From Nocardia aurantiaca (GTDB lineage Bacteria > Actinomycetota > Actinomycetes > Mycobacteriales > Mycobacteriaceae), in the NCBI RefSeq assembly GCF_009708175.1, contig NZ_WMBB01000015.1, positions 62,001 through 126,000 of the forward strand: 64,000 bases of DNA. The letters run 5' to 3'. A program made the position numbers and the translations under genes. This document shows, one piece after another, positions 39,808-48,549 of the stretch; position 1 is the stretch's first letter, and the number at the start of each line of letters is the position of its first letter. The notes below the pieces were generated by a model that was not told where the DNA came from, searched no databases, and saw nothing but the letters and a program-made list of their open reading frames with translations.

Positions 39808-39824
39808 CCGGTTACAGCAACCGG
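39808..39824. promoter_or_regulatory. Palindrome upstream of the CocE-type gene
   Basis: CCGGTT-ACAGC-AACCGG, a perfect six-base inverted repeat with a five-base spacer, 72 bases upstream of the start. Could be an operator; no known regulator is recognised and the arms are short. Confidence 0.35.
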
Positions 39825-39924
39825 TCAAGCGGGCAACGGCGCGGCAAATTCTTTTGCGGGACACGGGAATACCCTACGGTGACGTAGTGAGACGTGTATC
39901 ACATCGATATTGAAAACGGATGGC

Positions 39925-39952
39925 GCCCCGCCCAAATGGCATTGGACGGGGC
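39925..39952 (-). terminator. Terminator after gpmA
   Basis: GCCCCG and CGGGGC arms with an inner CCAA/TTGG pairing, one mismatch and a six-base loop. On the minus strand CGTTTTC follows shortly. About 40 bases after the gpmA stop. Confidence 0.75.
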
Positions 39953-39992
39953 ACTATTCGGGGTTCGCGGGGGCGGACAGTTACGAGGGTTG

Positions 39993-40730
39993 TTATTTCC
40001 CGCCCTGGTTCGCGACGGCGGCGGCGCCGGCCGCGGCGGCCTCTGGATCGAGGTATTCACCCTTGCCGATCGGCCGCAGGTTCTCGTCCAGCTCGTACTT
40101 GAGCGGGATGCCGGTGGGGATGTTCAGCTCGGAAATCTCCTCATCCGAGATGTTCTCCAGATGCTTGACCAGCGCACGCAGCGAATTACCGTGCGCGGCA
40201 ACGAGAACCGTCTTGCCCGAGCGAACGTCGGCCGCGATGGTGTCCTCCCAGTACGGGACCATGCGGGCGACGACGTCCTTGAGGCATTCGGTGCGCGGCA
40301 CCTCGACGCCGGCGTAGCGCGGATCGCCGGCCTGGCTGTATTCGCTGTCCACCTCGATGGGCGGCGGCGGGGTGTCGTAGCTGCGACGCCAGAGCATGAA
40401 CTGGTCGTTGCCGTACTGCTCTTTGATCTCCGTCTTGTTCTTGCCCTGCAGCGCGCCGTAGTGGCGCTCGTTCAGGCGCCAGTCGCGGACCACCGGGATC
40501 CAGTGGCGGTCGCAGGCGTCGAGGGCATTGTTCGCGGTGCTGATAGCGCGGCGCAGCAGCGAGGTGTAGACGATATCCGGCAGAATCCCGTGCTCGGCCA
40601 GCAATTCACCGGCACGCTTGCCCTCCGCGACACCCTTGTCGGTCAGACGAACGTCCACCCAACCGGTGAACAGGTTCAGGGCATTCCATTCGCTCTCGCC
40701 GTGGCGCAGCAACACGAGGGTGTACGTCAT
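39993..40730 (-). CDS. gpmA: 2,3-bisphosphoglycerate-dependent phosphoglycerate mutase
   Basis: 245 residues. Interconverts 3- and 2-phosphoglycerate in glycolysis and gluconeogenesis. Seen: LVLLRHGESEWNALNLFTGW (phospho-accepting His), YTSLLRRAISTANN, LNERHYGALQGKNKTE with the catalytic Glu, WRRSYDTPPPPI and VLVAAHGNSLRALVKHLE with the second His. ATG 40730 has GGAGG eight bases upstream. It follows the ROK kinase gene by 43 bases. The C-terminal Ala-rich tail is family-variable. Confidence 0.96.
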   Translation of the reverse strand: MTYTLVLLRHGESEWNALNLFTGWVDVRLTDKGVAEGKRAGELLAEHGILPDIVYTSLLRRAISTANNALDACDRHWIPVVRDWRLNERHYGALQGKNKTEIKEQYGNDQFMLWRRSYDTPPPPIEVDSEYSQAGDPRYAGVEVPRTECLKDVVARMVPYWEDTIAADVRSGKTVLVAAHGNSLRALVKHLENISDEEISELNIPTGIPLKYELDENLRPIGKGEYLDPEAAAAGAAAVANQGGK

Positions 40731-40773
40731 GGGGTCATCCTCCCACGCGGGGTTTCGCCTGCATTCGCGGCCC

Positions 40774-41661
40774 TCAGGCCGCACCGAGCGCGAGCAGGGC
40801 GGCACCTCGCAGGGTGGCTTGATCGGTCAATTCGGAGGGCACCACGCGGAGTTCACGCAGGAATGTCAGGCGCGCGTGCGCGGCGGCGGAATCCCGCAGC
40901 GGACGCCACAACGGTTCCCCGGATTGCGCGAAGCCGCCCCCGATGACAACCAGATCGGTGTCGAGCAGCGCGGCGGCCGACGCGACCGCCGTCCCGATGG
41001 CGGTTCCGGCCCGCTCCAGCGCCGCGACCGCGACCGGCTCCCCGGCGTGCGCGGCGGCGGCCAGCTCGAGCCCCGTCGTTCCCGTCCATCCCTGCCGCCG
41101 AGCCCATCGCACCGACGACTTGCCGCTGGCCACGGCTTCCACGCACCCGAAACCACCGCAGGCGCAGGGTTCGTCGTGGCCGGGCACCACGATGTGGCCG
41201 ATGTGCCCGCCATTCCCGGTGCGTCCCATGACGACTCGCCCATCGGAGATGATGCCGCCGCCGATCCCGGACGAAACGGTCATAGCAAGAACATTCGGAA
41301 CCCCGCGGGCGGCGCCGAACCGCTGCTCGGCCAGCGCCAGGCAGGCACCGTCGATAGCGAACCGAATCTTCGCCTCCGGAAACGCCTTCCGCACGGATTC
41401 CACCAGCGGGAACCCCTCGGCCCATTCCGGAATATTGAGCGGCCCGCAGACCCCCGCGGCCACATTCACCGGCCCGGCCGACCCGATACCCACCGAACGT
41501 ACCCGCAGGTCCCCCGCGACCTCCGACAGCAATGCCCGGCAGGCATCCCATACTCCGGTGTCCGGAACCCGGATCCGCCGCGATTCCGCCACCGCCCCCG
41601 CCGAATCGACGATCCCCGCGGCGAATTTCGTCGCTCCGATATCCAATGCCAGCGCCACCAT
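40774..41661 (-). CDS. ROK-family sugar kinase
   Basis: 295 residues. ALALDIGATKFAAGIVDSAG (phosphate 1), VGIGSAGPVN, MTVSSGIGGGIISDGRVVMG, the ROK zinc motif GHIGHIVVPGHDEPCACGGF with GCVE, and VVIGGGFAQSGEP (adenosine motif). Likely a glucokinase or related hexose kinase; the exact sugar cannot be read. ATG 41661 is used. Its product could feed the glycolytic step of gpmA directly downstream, but the pairing may be only positional. Upstream there is repeat copy C. Confidence 0.88.
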   Translation of the reverse strand: MVALALDIGATKFAAGIVDSAGAVAESRRIRVPDTGVWDACRALLSEVAGDLRVRSVGIGSAGPVNVAAGVCGPLNIPEWAEGFPLVESVRKAFPEAKIRFAIDGACLALAEQRFGAARGVPNVLAMTVSSGIGGGIISDGRVVMGRTGNGGHIGHIVVPGHDEPCACGGFGCVEAVASGKSSVRWARRQGWTGTTGLELAAAAHAGEPVAVAALERAGTAIGTAVASAAALLDTDLVVIGGGFAQSGEPLWRPLRDSAAAHARLTFLRELRVVPSELTDQATLRGAALLALGAA

Positions 41662-41786
41662 GTCGGCCGGTCTCCTCGCGTCGGTGAAATCGGTCCGATT
41701 GTGCCAGTGCGAGACGGTGCGCGACGTCGGTCACGACGCATGCCGGCGACGTCGATCCGCGACGAGTTGCGTATGCCGAGTCGGCT

Positions 41787-41909
41787 ACTGATTTCGTGAC
41801 GGTCGGCACGACTCATCGGGTACGTCCACAATCGGTTCGGCTCTCGACCGTCGGCGCGCGTTCCCGATGCCAGCGGCTCTCAGCCGTGCGCTGAAGGCCC
41901 GGAGAGGCG
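41787..41909. repeat. Dispersed 3'-end repeat, copy C
   Basis: 123 bases lying 67 bases downstream of the stop of the YbjN-domain gene. Landmarks on the plus strand: ACTGATTTCGTGACGGTC, CATCGGGTACG, CGACCGTCGGCGCGCG, CAGCGGCTC, GTGCGCTGAAG, CGGAGAGGCG. Shares GTACCCGA, GAGTC and CGACC with copy D in the same order on the other strand. Confidence 0.75.
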
Positions 41910-41975
41910 ATATCGCGTGGCCGTAGAAGCGCTCTGGGACAATTCGATCAGATCTGGGCGCGTTGCGCCGGCCGG

Positions 41976-42545
41976 TCAAGGCTTGTCGGCGTTGTCCACG
42001 AGGTGCTCGAAGGCACGGAGATTCTTCAACGATTCGCCGCGCGAGACGCGCCATTTCCATTCTTTGCGAATGGATTCGGCGAAGCCGAGTTCGAGCAGAG
42101 TGTTGAAGTCGGCGTCGACGGCCTCGAGGATCTGGCCGAGCCAGCGGTCGAGTTCGTCGGGGGTGACGCGGTCGTTCGACATACGGCCGACCAGGTAGAT
42201 GTCGCCGACGCGGTCGATGGTGTAGGCCACGCCGTACAGGCGGCGGTTGCGGCGGAGCAGGAATTTGTAGACGCCCTCGAAGTTCTCGTCGGGCCTGCGG
42301 CAGACGAAGGACTCCATGCGGACGCCGTGCTTGCCGACGCTGAGGCCGATGACCGTTTTGAGCTTGCGCTCACCGGGAAGCACGACCACGAACAGATCGG
42401 GGGCCTCACGCGTGTACTCGATCTCGCGTTCGCGCAGCGTCTCGTCGATGAGTTGCGCGGTGGCGCGGGCGGTTTCGTCGTGCAGGCCGCCGGAGCTGGC
42501 GTGCGGGCGGGGCGTCCACTCGTCGGTGCGGTCGACCTCGCTCAT
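41976..42545 (-). CDS. YbjN domain-containing protein (Rv0487-like)
   Basis: 189 residues. A YbjN-type fold similar to tyrosine-phosphorylation or type III chaperone-like domains: DLFVVVLPGERKLKTVIGLS, MESFVCRRPDENFEGVYKFL, YTIDRVGDIYLVGRMSNDRV, then a C-terminal helical part with FNTLLELGFAESIRKEWKWR. ATG 42545 overlaps the mshA stop (ATGA). Co-translated with mshA as in mycobacteria, but not needed for mycothiol chemistry as far as is known. Function unknown. Confidence 0.88.
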   Translation of the reverse strand: MSEVDRTDEWTPRPHASSGGLHDETARATAQLIDETLREREIEYTREAPDLFVVVLPGERKLKTVIGLSVGKHGVRMESFVCRRPDENFEGVYKFLLRRNRRLYGVAYTIDRVGDIYLVGRMSNDRVTPDELDRWLGQILEAVDADFNTLLELGFAESIRKEWKWRVSRGESLKNLRAFEHLVDNADKP

Positions 42546-43924
42546 CTGCGTACTGCTCCCATCCGACGCCGCCAGAGCGCCAGCGATCTCGCGTGATTGC
42601 CGTCGGTGTGCAGGTTACCGCCGTGAGGCCGGACGATCGGAGTCCGGGCGAGCGCCGCGGCGTAGCTGTCCAGCAGTGCGTCGGCGGTGTGCGCCCAGGA
42701 GAAGTTGGCGGCATGGCCGACCGCGGCCCGGCCCATGTCCTCGAGGCGGCCCGGATCGTCGACCAGCGAATGCAGGGCGGCGGCCCAGTCGTCGGTCTGA
42801 TGGCCGGGGACCAGCAGGCCGGAGACGCCGTCGTGCACGGCGGTGCTGAGCCCACCCACATCGGCGGCCAGTACGGGGGTGCCGCTGGCCTGCGCTTCGA
42901 TGGCGACCAGGCCGAAGGATTCGTTGTAGCTGGGCACGGCCACCAGGTCGGCGGCCCGGTAGACCTGTACCAGCCGGTGCGCGGGCTGCGGCGGCAGGAA
43001 GGTGACCCGGTCCGAAATCCCCAGGGCCGCGGCCAGTTCGATCAGGACCTCGGGCTTCTTCAGGCCGCTGCCGGACGGGCCGCCCACGATCACCACGCGC
43101 AGCGGGCGTTGCGGCGGCCGCGGCAGGGCGGCCTCATCGGCCAGCACCTTGGCGGCCGCGCGCACCAGCACGTCGGGGGCTTTGAGCGGCTGGATGCGCC
43201 CGACGAAGGCGACGATGCGCTCATGCGCGGGCAGGCCGAGTTCGCGACGGGCGGCGAGCTTGTCGCCGGGCTGGTAGCGGGTCAGATCCGCGCCGGGCAG
43301 GGCCACATCGATGTGCTCGGGGTTCGCGCCGTACAGCTCGACCAGCTGGCGGGCTTCCTCGGCGGTGTTGGCGACCAGCCGGTCGGCCTCGGCGACGATC
43401 TGCTTCTCGCCGATCTCCCGGACCGCGGGCTCCGGACAGTCGCCCTCGGCGAGGTAGGCGTTCTTGACCGCGGCCAGCGTGTGGGCGGTGTGCACCATGG
43501 GCACCCGCCAGCGGTCGCGGGCCAGCCAGCCGACCTGGCCGGAGAGCCAGTAGTGCGAGTGGATGAGGTCGTAGTGCCCCGGCAGGTTCCGGGCCTCGGT
43601 GCGCAGCACCTCGGCGGCGAAGGGGCACAGTTGGGTGGGTAGGTCGTTCTTGTCGAGGCCTTCGAAGGGCCCGGCGGCCACATTCCGGACCAGCACGCCG
43701 GGCGCGGCCTCGACCAGGGGTTCGTCATGGGAGGAGGTGGCCCGGGTGAAGATCTCGACCTCGATGCCGCGCCGGGCCAGCTCGATGGCGGTCTGCAGCA
43801 CGTAGACGTTCATGCCGCCCGCGTCGCCGGTCCCGGGTTGAGCCAGTGGTGAGGTGTGCACCGATAGCACGGCAATCCGATGGGGCCGTAGGTCCAGGCG
43901 CTGACTCACCACTTCAGTGTGCAC
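42542..43924 (-). CDS. mshA: D-inositol-3-phosphate glycosyltransferase MshA
   Basis: 460 residues, GT-B fold, GT4 family. First step of mycothiol synthesis: UDP-GlcNAc plus inositol-3-phosphate. Seen: AVLSVHTSPLAQPGTGDAGG (N-terminal binding loop with GMNVYV), YDLIHSHYWLSGQVGW, MVHTAHTLAAVKN, VAFVGRIQPLKAPDVLVRAA, and the donor-site SYNESFGLVAIEAQASGTPV (E-x7-E). GTG 43924 is the start; a few N-terminal residues are uncertain. Followed by the YbjN-domain gene in an overlap. Marks the organism as a mycothiol producer. Confidence 0.95.
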   Translation of the reverse strand: MHTEVVSQRLDLRPHRIAVLSVHTSPLAQPGTGDAGGMNVYVLQTAIELARRGIEVEIFTRATSSHDEPLVEAAPGVLVRNVAAGPFEGLDKNDLPTQLCPFAAEVLRTEARNLPGHYDLIHSHYWLSGQVGWLARDRWRVPMVHTAHTLAAVKNAYLAEGDCPEPAVREIGEKQIVAEADRLVANTAEEARQLVELYGANPEHIDVALPGADLTRYQPGDKLAARRELGLPAHERIVAFVGRIQPLKAPDVLVRAAAKVLADEAALPRPPQRPLRVVIVGGPSGSGLKKPEVLIELAAALGISDRVTFLPPQPAHRLVQVYRAADLVAVPSYNESFGLVAIEAQASGTPVLAADVGGLSTAVHDGVSGLLVPGHQTDDWAAALHSLVDDPGRLEDMGRAAVGHAANFSWAHTADALLDSYAAALARTPIVRPHGGNLHTDGNHARSLALWRRRMGAVRR

Positions 43925-44029
43925 GGGACCTTCAACACCCCATGCACGGGTTACCTTCCCAAGTGAGGTCGATCACAACTCTCGTGAGACTCCCCCGGGC
44001 CTCGGGTACCGAATCTCGACGGCACACGA

Positions 44030-44854
44030 TCACCCCAGCGACTCAACGAAATTGGTGATCTCCGCCACGAAACGGCTTGGGTCCTCGATGAAGAGCCCGT
44101 GTTGTGAGCCCTCCCAGTAGGAGGTCCGCGCATCCGGCGCGGTGTCGGCGATATGGCGTCCGTTCTCGATCGGGACGACCGGGTCGGCGGTGCCGTGCAG
44201 GACGAGGACCGGGACATCCAGGCCGCGCAGTGTCTCGGTGTTGTCGACGGTCCGGTAGAACAGGGCCTTGCGCACCCGGGGCAGGGTGGCGATGCTGCCG
44301 CCGAACAGCCGTTGGGCGTCCACGCCCTTGTCGCGGCCCGGGCCGGTATTGGCGTTGCCGAAGGCCGCGAAACCCCGCATGGCCTTGCCCGCGCTCTCGG
44401 CGAAGACATCGGGGATGGCCTTCTCCATGGCCGGGCCGGTTTCCGCGCCCTCGACGCCACGGCCGATATTGGCCTGCGAACCGGTGAAGACGACGCCCGC
44501 TACGGCGCCGGTGCCGTATGCCGTCAGGTAGTCGGACGCGACGATGCCGCCGTAGGACCAGCCGAGCAGGATCGCGCCGGAGGTGATCCGCTCGGCCGCG
44601 AGCACGGCGGCCACGTCGGCGGCCCAGTTCTTCGGATCGTCGTATCCGGCTTCGGGAGCGTCGGAGTAGCCGTGTCCGCGCAGGTCGAGGGCGATCACCC
44701 GGAAGTGCTCGGCGAGCAGGTCCGCCGAGCGTCCCCAGCAGAGCAGGTTTCCGGACCAGCCGTGCAGGAGAACCAGGGGCCGCGCCTCTTCCGGACCGGT
44801 CACCCGGTAAACGATGGTCGCGCCGTCCGCGCTCGCTACTTCCCGAATCGCCAT
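44030..44854 (-). CDS. Alpha/beta hydrolase
   Basis: 274 residues from ATG 44854. LVLLHGWSGNLLCWGRSADL (oxyanion region), VIALDLRGHGYSDAPEAGYD, nucleophile in AILLGWSYGGIVAS (Ser in GWSYGG), Asp in VLVLHGTADPVVPI and His in SYWEGSQHGLFIED. A complete triad. It resembles non-heme chloroperoxidase/haloalkane-dehalogenase-like hydrolases; substrate unknown. Not present at this place in the M. tuberculosis order I recall. No strong ribosome site. Ends 105 bases before mshA. It is near the OleA-like operon, where an OleB-type hydrolase might be expected, but on the opposite strand. Confidence 0.85.
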   Translation of the reverse strand: MAIREVASADGATIVYRVTGPEEARPLVLLHGWSGNLLCWGRSADLLAEHFRVIALDLRGHGYSDAPEAGYDDPKNWAADVAAVLAAERITSGAILLGWSYGGIVASDYLTAYGTGAVAGVVFTGSQANIGRGVEGAETGPAMEKAIPDVFAESAGKAMRGFAAFGNANTGPGRDKGVDAQRLFGGSIATLPRVRKALFYRTVDNTETLRGLDVPVLVLHGTADPVVPIENGRHIADTAPDARTSYWEGSQHGLFIEDPSRFVAEITNFVESLG

Positions 44855-44964
44855 AGGAGTGAGGCTAACCGGCAGCGCTGCCGAGATCTCACGCCCACCA
44901 CGGTGCCCGCGGCGAGCGCAGGGCAACAGGACAGCGTGGGCGGCTACTGCCTAAGCTCAGGGAC

Positions 44965-45699
44965 ATGAGCACTCGTACCGCGGTGGTGACCGGAGCCAGT
45001 TCGGGTATCGGCGAGGCGACCGCCCGCGAACTCGCCAAGCAGGGGTACCACGTGTATGTCGGCGCCCGGCGGCTCGACCGGCTGGAGCAGCTGGCCGCGG
45101 AGATCGGCGGGACCGCGCTGCCGCTGGACGTGACCGACGAGCAGTCGGTCCGGGCCTTCACCGATGCGGTGCAGCGCTGCGACGTGCTGGTCAACAATGC
45201 CGGCGGCGCGAAGGGCCTGGCCACGGTGGCCGAGGCCGATCTGGACGACTGGCGCTGGATGTGGGAGACCAACGTGCTGGGCACGCTGCGGGTCACCAAG
45301 GCCCTGCTGCCCAAGCTGATCGCCTCCGGTGACGGCCTGATCGTCACCATCACCTCGATCGCCGCGTTCCACGCCTACGACAACGGCTCCGGCTACACCT
45401 CGGCCAAGCACGCGCAGGCGGTGCTGCACCGGACGCTGCGCGGTGAGTTGCTCGGGCAGCCGGTGCGGTTGACCGAGATCGCACCGGGCGCGGTGGAGAC
45501 CGAGTTCTCGCTGGTGCGCTTCGATGGCGACGAGGATCGGGCGGCGAATGTGTACAAGGGCATCGATCCGCTTGTCGCGCAGGACATCGCGGAGATCGTG
45601 GGTTTCGTGGCCTCACGCCCGCCGCACGTCAATCTGGACACTATTGTCGTCAAGCCGCGCGATCAGGCCGAGCCGGGTCGTTTCGCCCGCCGCGCCTGA
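44965..45699 (+). CDS. Short-chain dehydrogenase/reductase (Rv0484c-like)
   Basis: 244 residues, classical SDR. VVTGASSGIGEATARELAKQ, VGARRLDRLEQLA, LVNNAGGAKGLATV, WETNVLGTLRVT, ITSIAAFHAYDNGSGYTSAK (Ser, Tyr, Lys catalytic triad) and EIAPGAVETEFSL. The place next to mshA and the transpeptidase genes matches Rv0484c from memory. It is probably NADP-dependent (ARR after strand two). Substrate unknown. The gene precedes the OleA-like operon by 144 bases and is not clearly part of it. Confidence 0.9.
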   Translation: MSTRTAVVTGASSGIGEATARELAKQGYHVYVGARRLDRLEQLAAEIGGTALPLDVTDEQSVRAFTDAVQRCDVLVNNAGGAKGLATVAEADLDDWRWMWETNVLGTLRVTKALLPKLIASGDGLIVTITSIAAFHAYDNGSGYTSAKHAQAVLHRTLRGELLGQPVRLTEIAPGAVETEFSLVRFDGDEDRAANVYKGIDPLVAQDIAEIVGFVASRPPHVNLDTIVVKPRDQAEPGRFARRA

Positions 45700-45843
45700 G
45701 GCCACACCACCTTTCCAGGCTGATGGCAAAAGATATTGTGTCGCAATGTAGTTCACCTCACATGATCTGGATCGCGGATTTTTCAAAACCCAAATCCACG
45801 CACTGCTAGCGTCCCCGGCAACCGAGGGCTGCTGGGAGTGAAC

Positions 45844-46878
45844 ATGGTGAGATCACGAATCGAAGCAGTCGGGTCCTATTTGCCCGACACCGAGATATCG
45901 ACCACGGAGTTACTGGCCCAGCTGGCCATCGACTCCCCCATCGACCTGGAGCGCATCAGCGGCGTGCGGCACCGCCGCCGCTGCGCCGAGGACGAGGATT
46001 CCTTCATCGTCGCCCTCGCCGCGGCGCGAACCGCGCTGGATAATTCGTCCTACGACGCCGCCGATCTGGATATCGTCATCTCCTGCTCCATCACGCGCAT
46101 CCGCGAGGACGAATTCCTGTTGGAGCCGTCCTTCGCGCTCATGCTGCGGAATGAACTCGGCGCGAACAAGGCGATCCACTTCGACGTCTCCAATGCCTGC
46201 GCCGGCATGATGAGCGGAGTCCTGGTGCTGGACCGGATGATTCGCGCGGGCCTGGTGAAACGCGGGCTGGTGGTCTCCGGCGAGTACATCACGCCCATTT
46301 CCGATACCGCGGTGCGTGAGATGTCGGAAAAATACGATCCACAGTTCGCCTCGCTCACCGTCGGCGACGGTGCGGCCGCGGTCATTCTCGACGACGCGGG
46401 CAGCGCCGATGAAGGCATCGACTACGTCGAACTCAATACCAGCGCCGGTTTCGCTCACCTGTGCCTGGGCATGCCCAGCGACCGCAGTTCCGGTATCGCG
46501 CTGTACACCGACAACCGGGCCATGCACAACGAAGCCCGCTATCTACTGTGGACCACCCGCCAGCGGGATTTCCTGCGCGCCCGGGACAGCAGCTTCGCCG
46601 CGGAGGCCTACGACCACGTGATCCATCATCAATTCAGCGCGCCCGCAGTGGAATTGGTATCCAAGATAGCCGAACGCGAATTCGACGCCCCGATACCGCC
46701 CGCGCTCATGGTCCTGGATCGCTACGGCAACACCGCATCCACCTCGCATTTCGTGGTCTTACACGACGCGCTCAAACAACAGCGGATAGCGCCCGGAGCG
46801 AAAGTACTGATGGTGCCCGCGGCTTCCGGCGTCGTGGCCGGGTTTCTGTCGGTGACACTCGGCGACCTTCGGGCGTGA
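45844..46878 (+). CDS. OleA/FabH-like ketoacyl-ACP synthase III family protein (subunit 1)
   Basis: 344 residues. Thiolase fold: N-terminal half with VISCSITRIREDEFLLEPSF (EP motif, Glu94), FDVSNACAGMMSGVLVLDRM (nucleophile Cys119), LTVGDGAAAVILDDAGSADE; C-terminal half with VIHHQFSAPAVE (His), LDRYGNTASTSHFVVLHDAL (Asn) and VLMVPAASGVVAGF. So the Cys-His-Asn triad is complete. The EP motif about 25 residues before the Cys resembles OleA rather than FabH. ATG 45844 follows GGGAG five bases away; GTG 45838 is an alternative. Seven bases before the second thiolase-like gene; likely one unit of a heterodimer that condenses two acyl chains (inference). Confidence 0.85.
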   Translation: MVRSRIEAVGSYLPDTEISTTELLAQLAIDSPIDLERISGVRHRRRCAEDEDSFIVALAAARTALDNSSYDAADLDIVISCSITRIREDEFLLEPSFALMLRNELGANKAIHFDVSNACAGMMSGVLVLDRMIRAGLVKRGLVVSGEYITPISDTAVREMSEKYDPQFASLTVGDGAAAVILDDAGSADEGIDYVELNTSAGFAHLCLGMPSDRSSGIALYTDNRAMHNEARYLLWTTRQRDFLRARDSSFAAEAYDHVIHHQFSAPAVELVSKIAEREFDAPIPPALMVLDRYGNTASTSHFVVLHDALKQQRIAPGAKVLMVPAASGVVAGFLSVTLGDLRA

Positions 46879-46884
46879 TGCGGC

Positions 46885-47766
46885 ATGGGAATCGTCATTT
46901 CTTCCGTAACCACCGAAATCGGCGGCGGCAGCTCCATCGAGCAGGCGTCGGCCGCCGCGCGCCGGGCCATCGCCGAAGCCGGCGCCACGCCCGAGCAGAT
47001 CGACGCGCTGATCAATACCGGCGTCTACCGCGATTCGAACATGGTGGAACCGGCCATGTCCGCGCTGATTCAACAGCAGGTGGGCATCGGGCTGGAATAT
47101 CAGAGCGGCGATGTGCCGTGCCTGTCCTTCGATCTGATGAACGGCGCCTGCGGCATTCTCAATGCGATCCAGGTCGGCCAGGCGCTGCTGGACGCCCCGC
47201 CCGTGCAGCGAGTGCTGCTGGTCTCCGGTGACGCGCACCCGTCGAAATCCCCCGCGCCGCAGCCGGGCTTCCCGATCAAGCCGGTGGGCGCCGCCCTACT
47301 GCTGGAAAAGCGTCCGGGCGCAGCCGGATTCGGGACGCTGCACATCAGCGCCACCGACAGGCGGCCCGCGGCGGAGGGCTTCGTGCGGCTGTCGGAGATG
47401 GGCGACACCGGCCGGTCCTCGATCGTCGTGAACCGCACCGGCGATGTGGAAGAGCTGCTGCACCACGCGGTTTCGGCGGCGACCGAAGCGCTGGCGGCGG
47501 CCGATGCGCCCCTCGAACGCACGGTGCTGATCTGCGGGCGGCCCACCACGGACTTCCCGACGCTGCTGGCCGAGCGCCTGGGCATCGCCCCGGAGGCGGT
47601 CAGCGCCGACGACACCGAGGGCGACGCGCACACCTCGGCACTCCCGGTCGCCTACCTGACAGCCGCAGACAGCGGCAAGCTCGATCATGCCGACGTAGCC
47701 TTGTTCGTCGCCGCCGGGGCGGGCCCCTCGGCCGCCGCCATTGCCTACCGCCTGCCGAAACCATAA
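46885..47766 (+). CDS. OleA-like thiolase-fold protein (subunit 2)
   Basis: 293 residues, shorter than a normal KAS III. Seen: EQIDALINTGVYRDSNMVEP (Glu55; in OleA the segment is INxxVxRDxxEP), LSFDLMNGACGILNAIQVGQ (Cys89), VGAALLLEKR. The second half is reduced: ADAPLERTVLICG, SADDTEGDAHTSALPVAYLT, and no clear Asn loop. It begins six bases after the first thiolase gene stops. Tandem unequal OleA-like genes recall the NltA/NltB pair of nocardiolactone synthesis in Nocardia; that comparison is from memory. Either subunit might supply the acyl-binding Cys, and the other the base. Confidence 0.8.
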   Translation: MGIVISSVTTEIGGGSSIEQASAAARRAIAEAGATPEQIDALINTGVYRDSNMVEPAMSALIQQQVGIGLEYQSGDVPCLSFDLMNGACGILNAIQVGQALLDAPPVQRVLLVSGDAHPSKSPAPQPGFPIKPVGAALLLEKRPGAAGFGTLHISATDRRPAAEGFVRLSEMGDTGRSSIVVNRTGDVEELLHHAVSAATEALAAADAPLERTVLICGRPTTDFPTLLAERLGIAPEAVSADDTEGDAHTSALPVAYLTAADSGKLDHADVALFVAAGAGPSAAAIAYRLPKP

Positions 47767-47796
47767 GCCGGGGCACGGAATCCGCCGGGAGGGGCG

Positions 47797-48549
47797 ATGA
47801 ACGAACTGTGGGTGATCGTGCCCGCGTACAACGAGGAGCACGGCATTGCCGGCACCCTGTCCGCCCTGGCGGGCCAGCGGGACCGCGACTTCACGCTGCT
47901 GGTGGTGGACAACAATTCCACCGATGCCACCGTGAAGGTGGTGCGCGACTTCGCGGATACGCATCCGGGCCTGCGCATCGAGGTGATCACCGAGCTGCGC
48001 AAGGGCACCGGCGCGGCCGCCGACACCGGCATGCGGCACGCCATCGCCGCCGGTGCGACCCGGCTGGCCCGCACCGACGCCGACTGCCTGCCCGCGCCCG
48101 ACTGGACCGCGCGGATCCGGGCCGCCTTCGACTCGGGGCTGCGGCTCATCAGCGGACAGCTGATTCCGCGCACCGACGAGGGCGTGCGCCTGCGCGACCG
48201 CGTCGTCATCCTCGTCGCCCTGGAGGTGGCCTCACTGTTCGGGAAATTCCGGCCCGGCAATCGGGATCCGCGCTACCTGGGCCCCTATGTCATGACCCCC
48301 GGCTGCAATATGGCCATCACCGCCGAACTGTACGAGGCCGCGGGCGGATTCCCCCGCACCGCCATCGAGGAACTGCATGAGGACCGGGCGCTGGTGAACG
48401 CCGTGCGCATGCTGACCACCGAGTACGGGCTGCGCCGGGACGTCCGGGTGTACGGCTCCAACCGGCGCGTGCGAGCCTGGGGTGTGCGCAAGACTCTCGC
48501 CTGGTACGCCGACCACCGCTACAAACCGGAGCTGGTGGACATTCGATGA
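47797..48549 (+). CDS. Family 2 glycosyltransferase
   Basis: 250 residues, GT-A. LWVIVPAYNEEHGIAGTLSA, LLVVDNNSTDATVKVV, ELRKGTGAAADTGMRHAI, LARTDADCLPAPDW (the DxD-type metal site), YVMTPGCNMAITAELYEAAG and IEELHEDRALVNAV (ED motif). No membrane helix, so a soluble transferase. Thirty bases after the thiolase pair, and overlapping the ligase gene by ATGA. A glycosyltransferase is not part of the known beta-lactone or olefin pathway, so it suggests a glycosylated product. Confidence 0.87.
   Translation: MNELWVIVPAYNEEHGIAGTLSALAGQRDRDFTLLVVDNNSTDATVKVVRDFADTHPGLRIEVITELRKGTGAAADTGMRHAIAAGATRLARTDADCLPAPDWTARIRAAFDSGLRLISGQLIPRTDEGVRLRDRVVILVALEVASLFGKFRPGNRDPRYLGPYVMTPGCNMAITAELYEAAGGFPRTAIEELHEDRALVNAVRMLTTEYGLRRDVRVYGSNRRVRAWGVRKTLAWYADHRYKPELVDIR

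Noticed and set aside
43960..44029. Possible fifth copy of the dispersed repeat (GGTACCCGAGG and ACGAGAGTTG in minus orientation after the hydrolase gene)
   Set aside because: Only short matches in the right order; too diverged to list as a copy without a covariance search.
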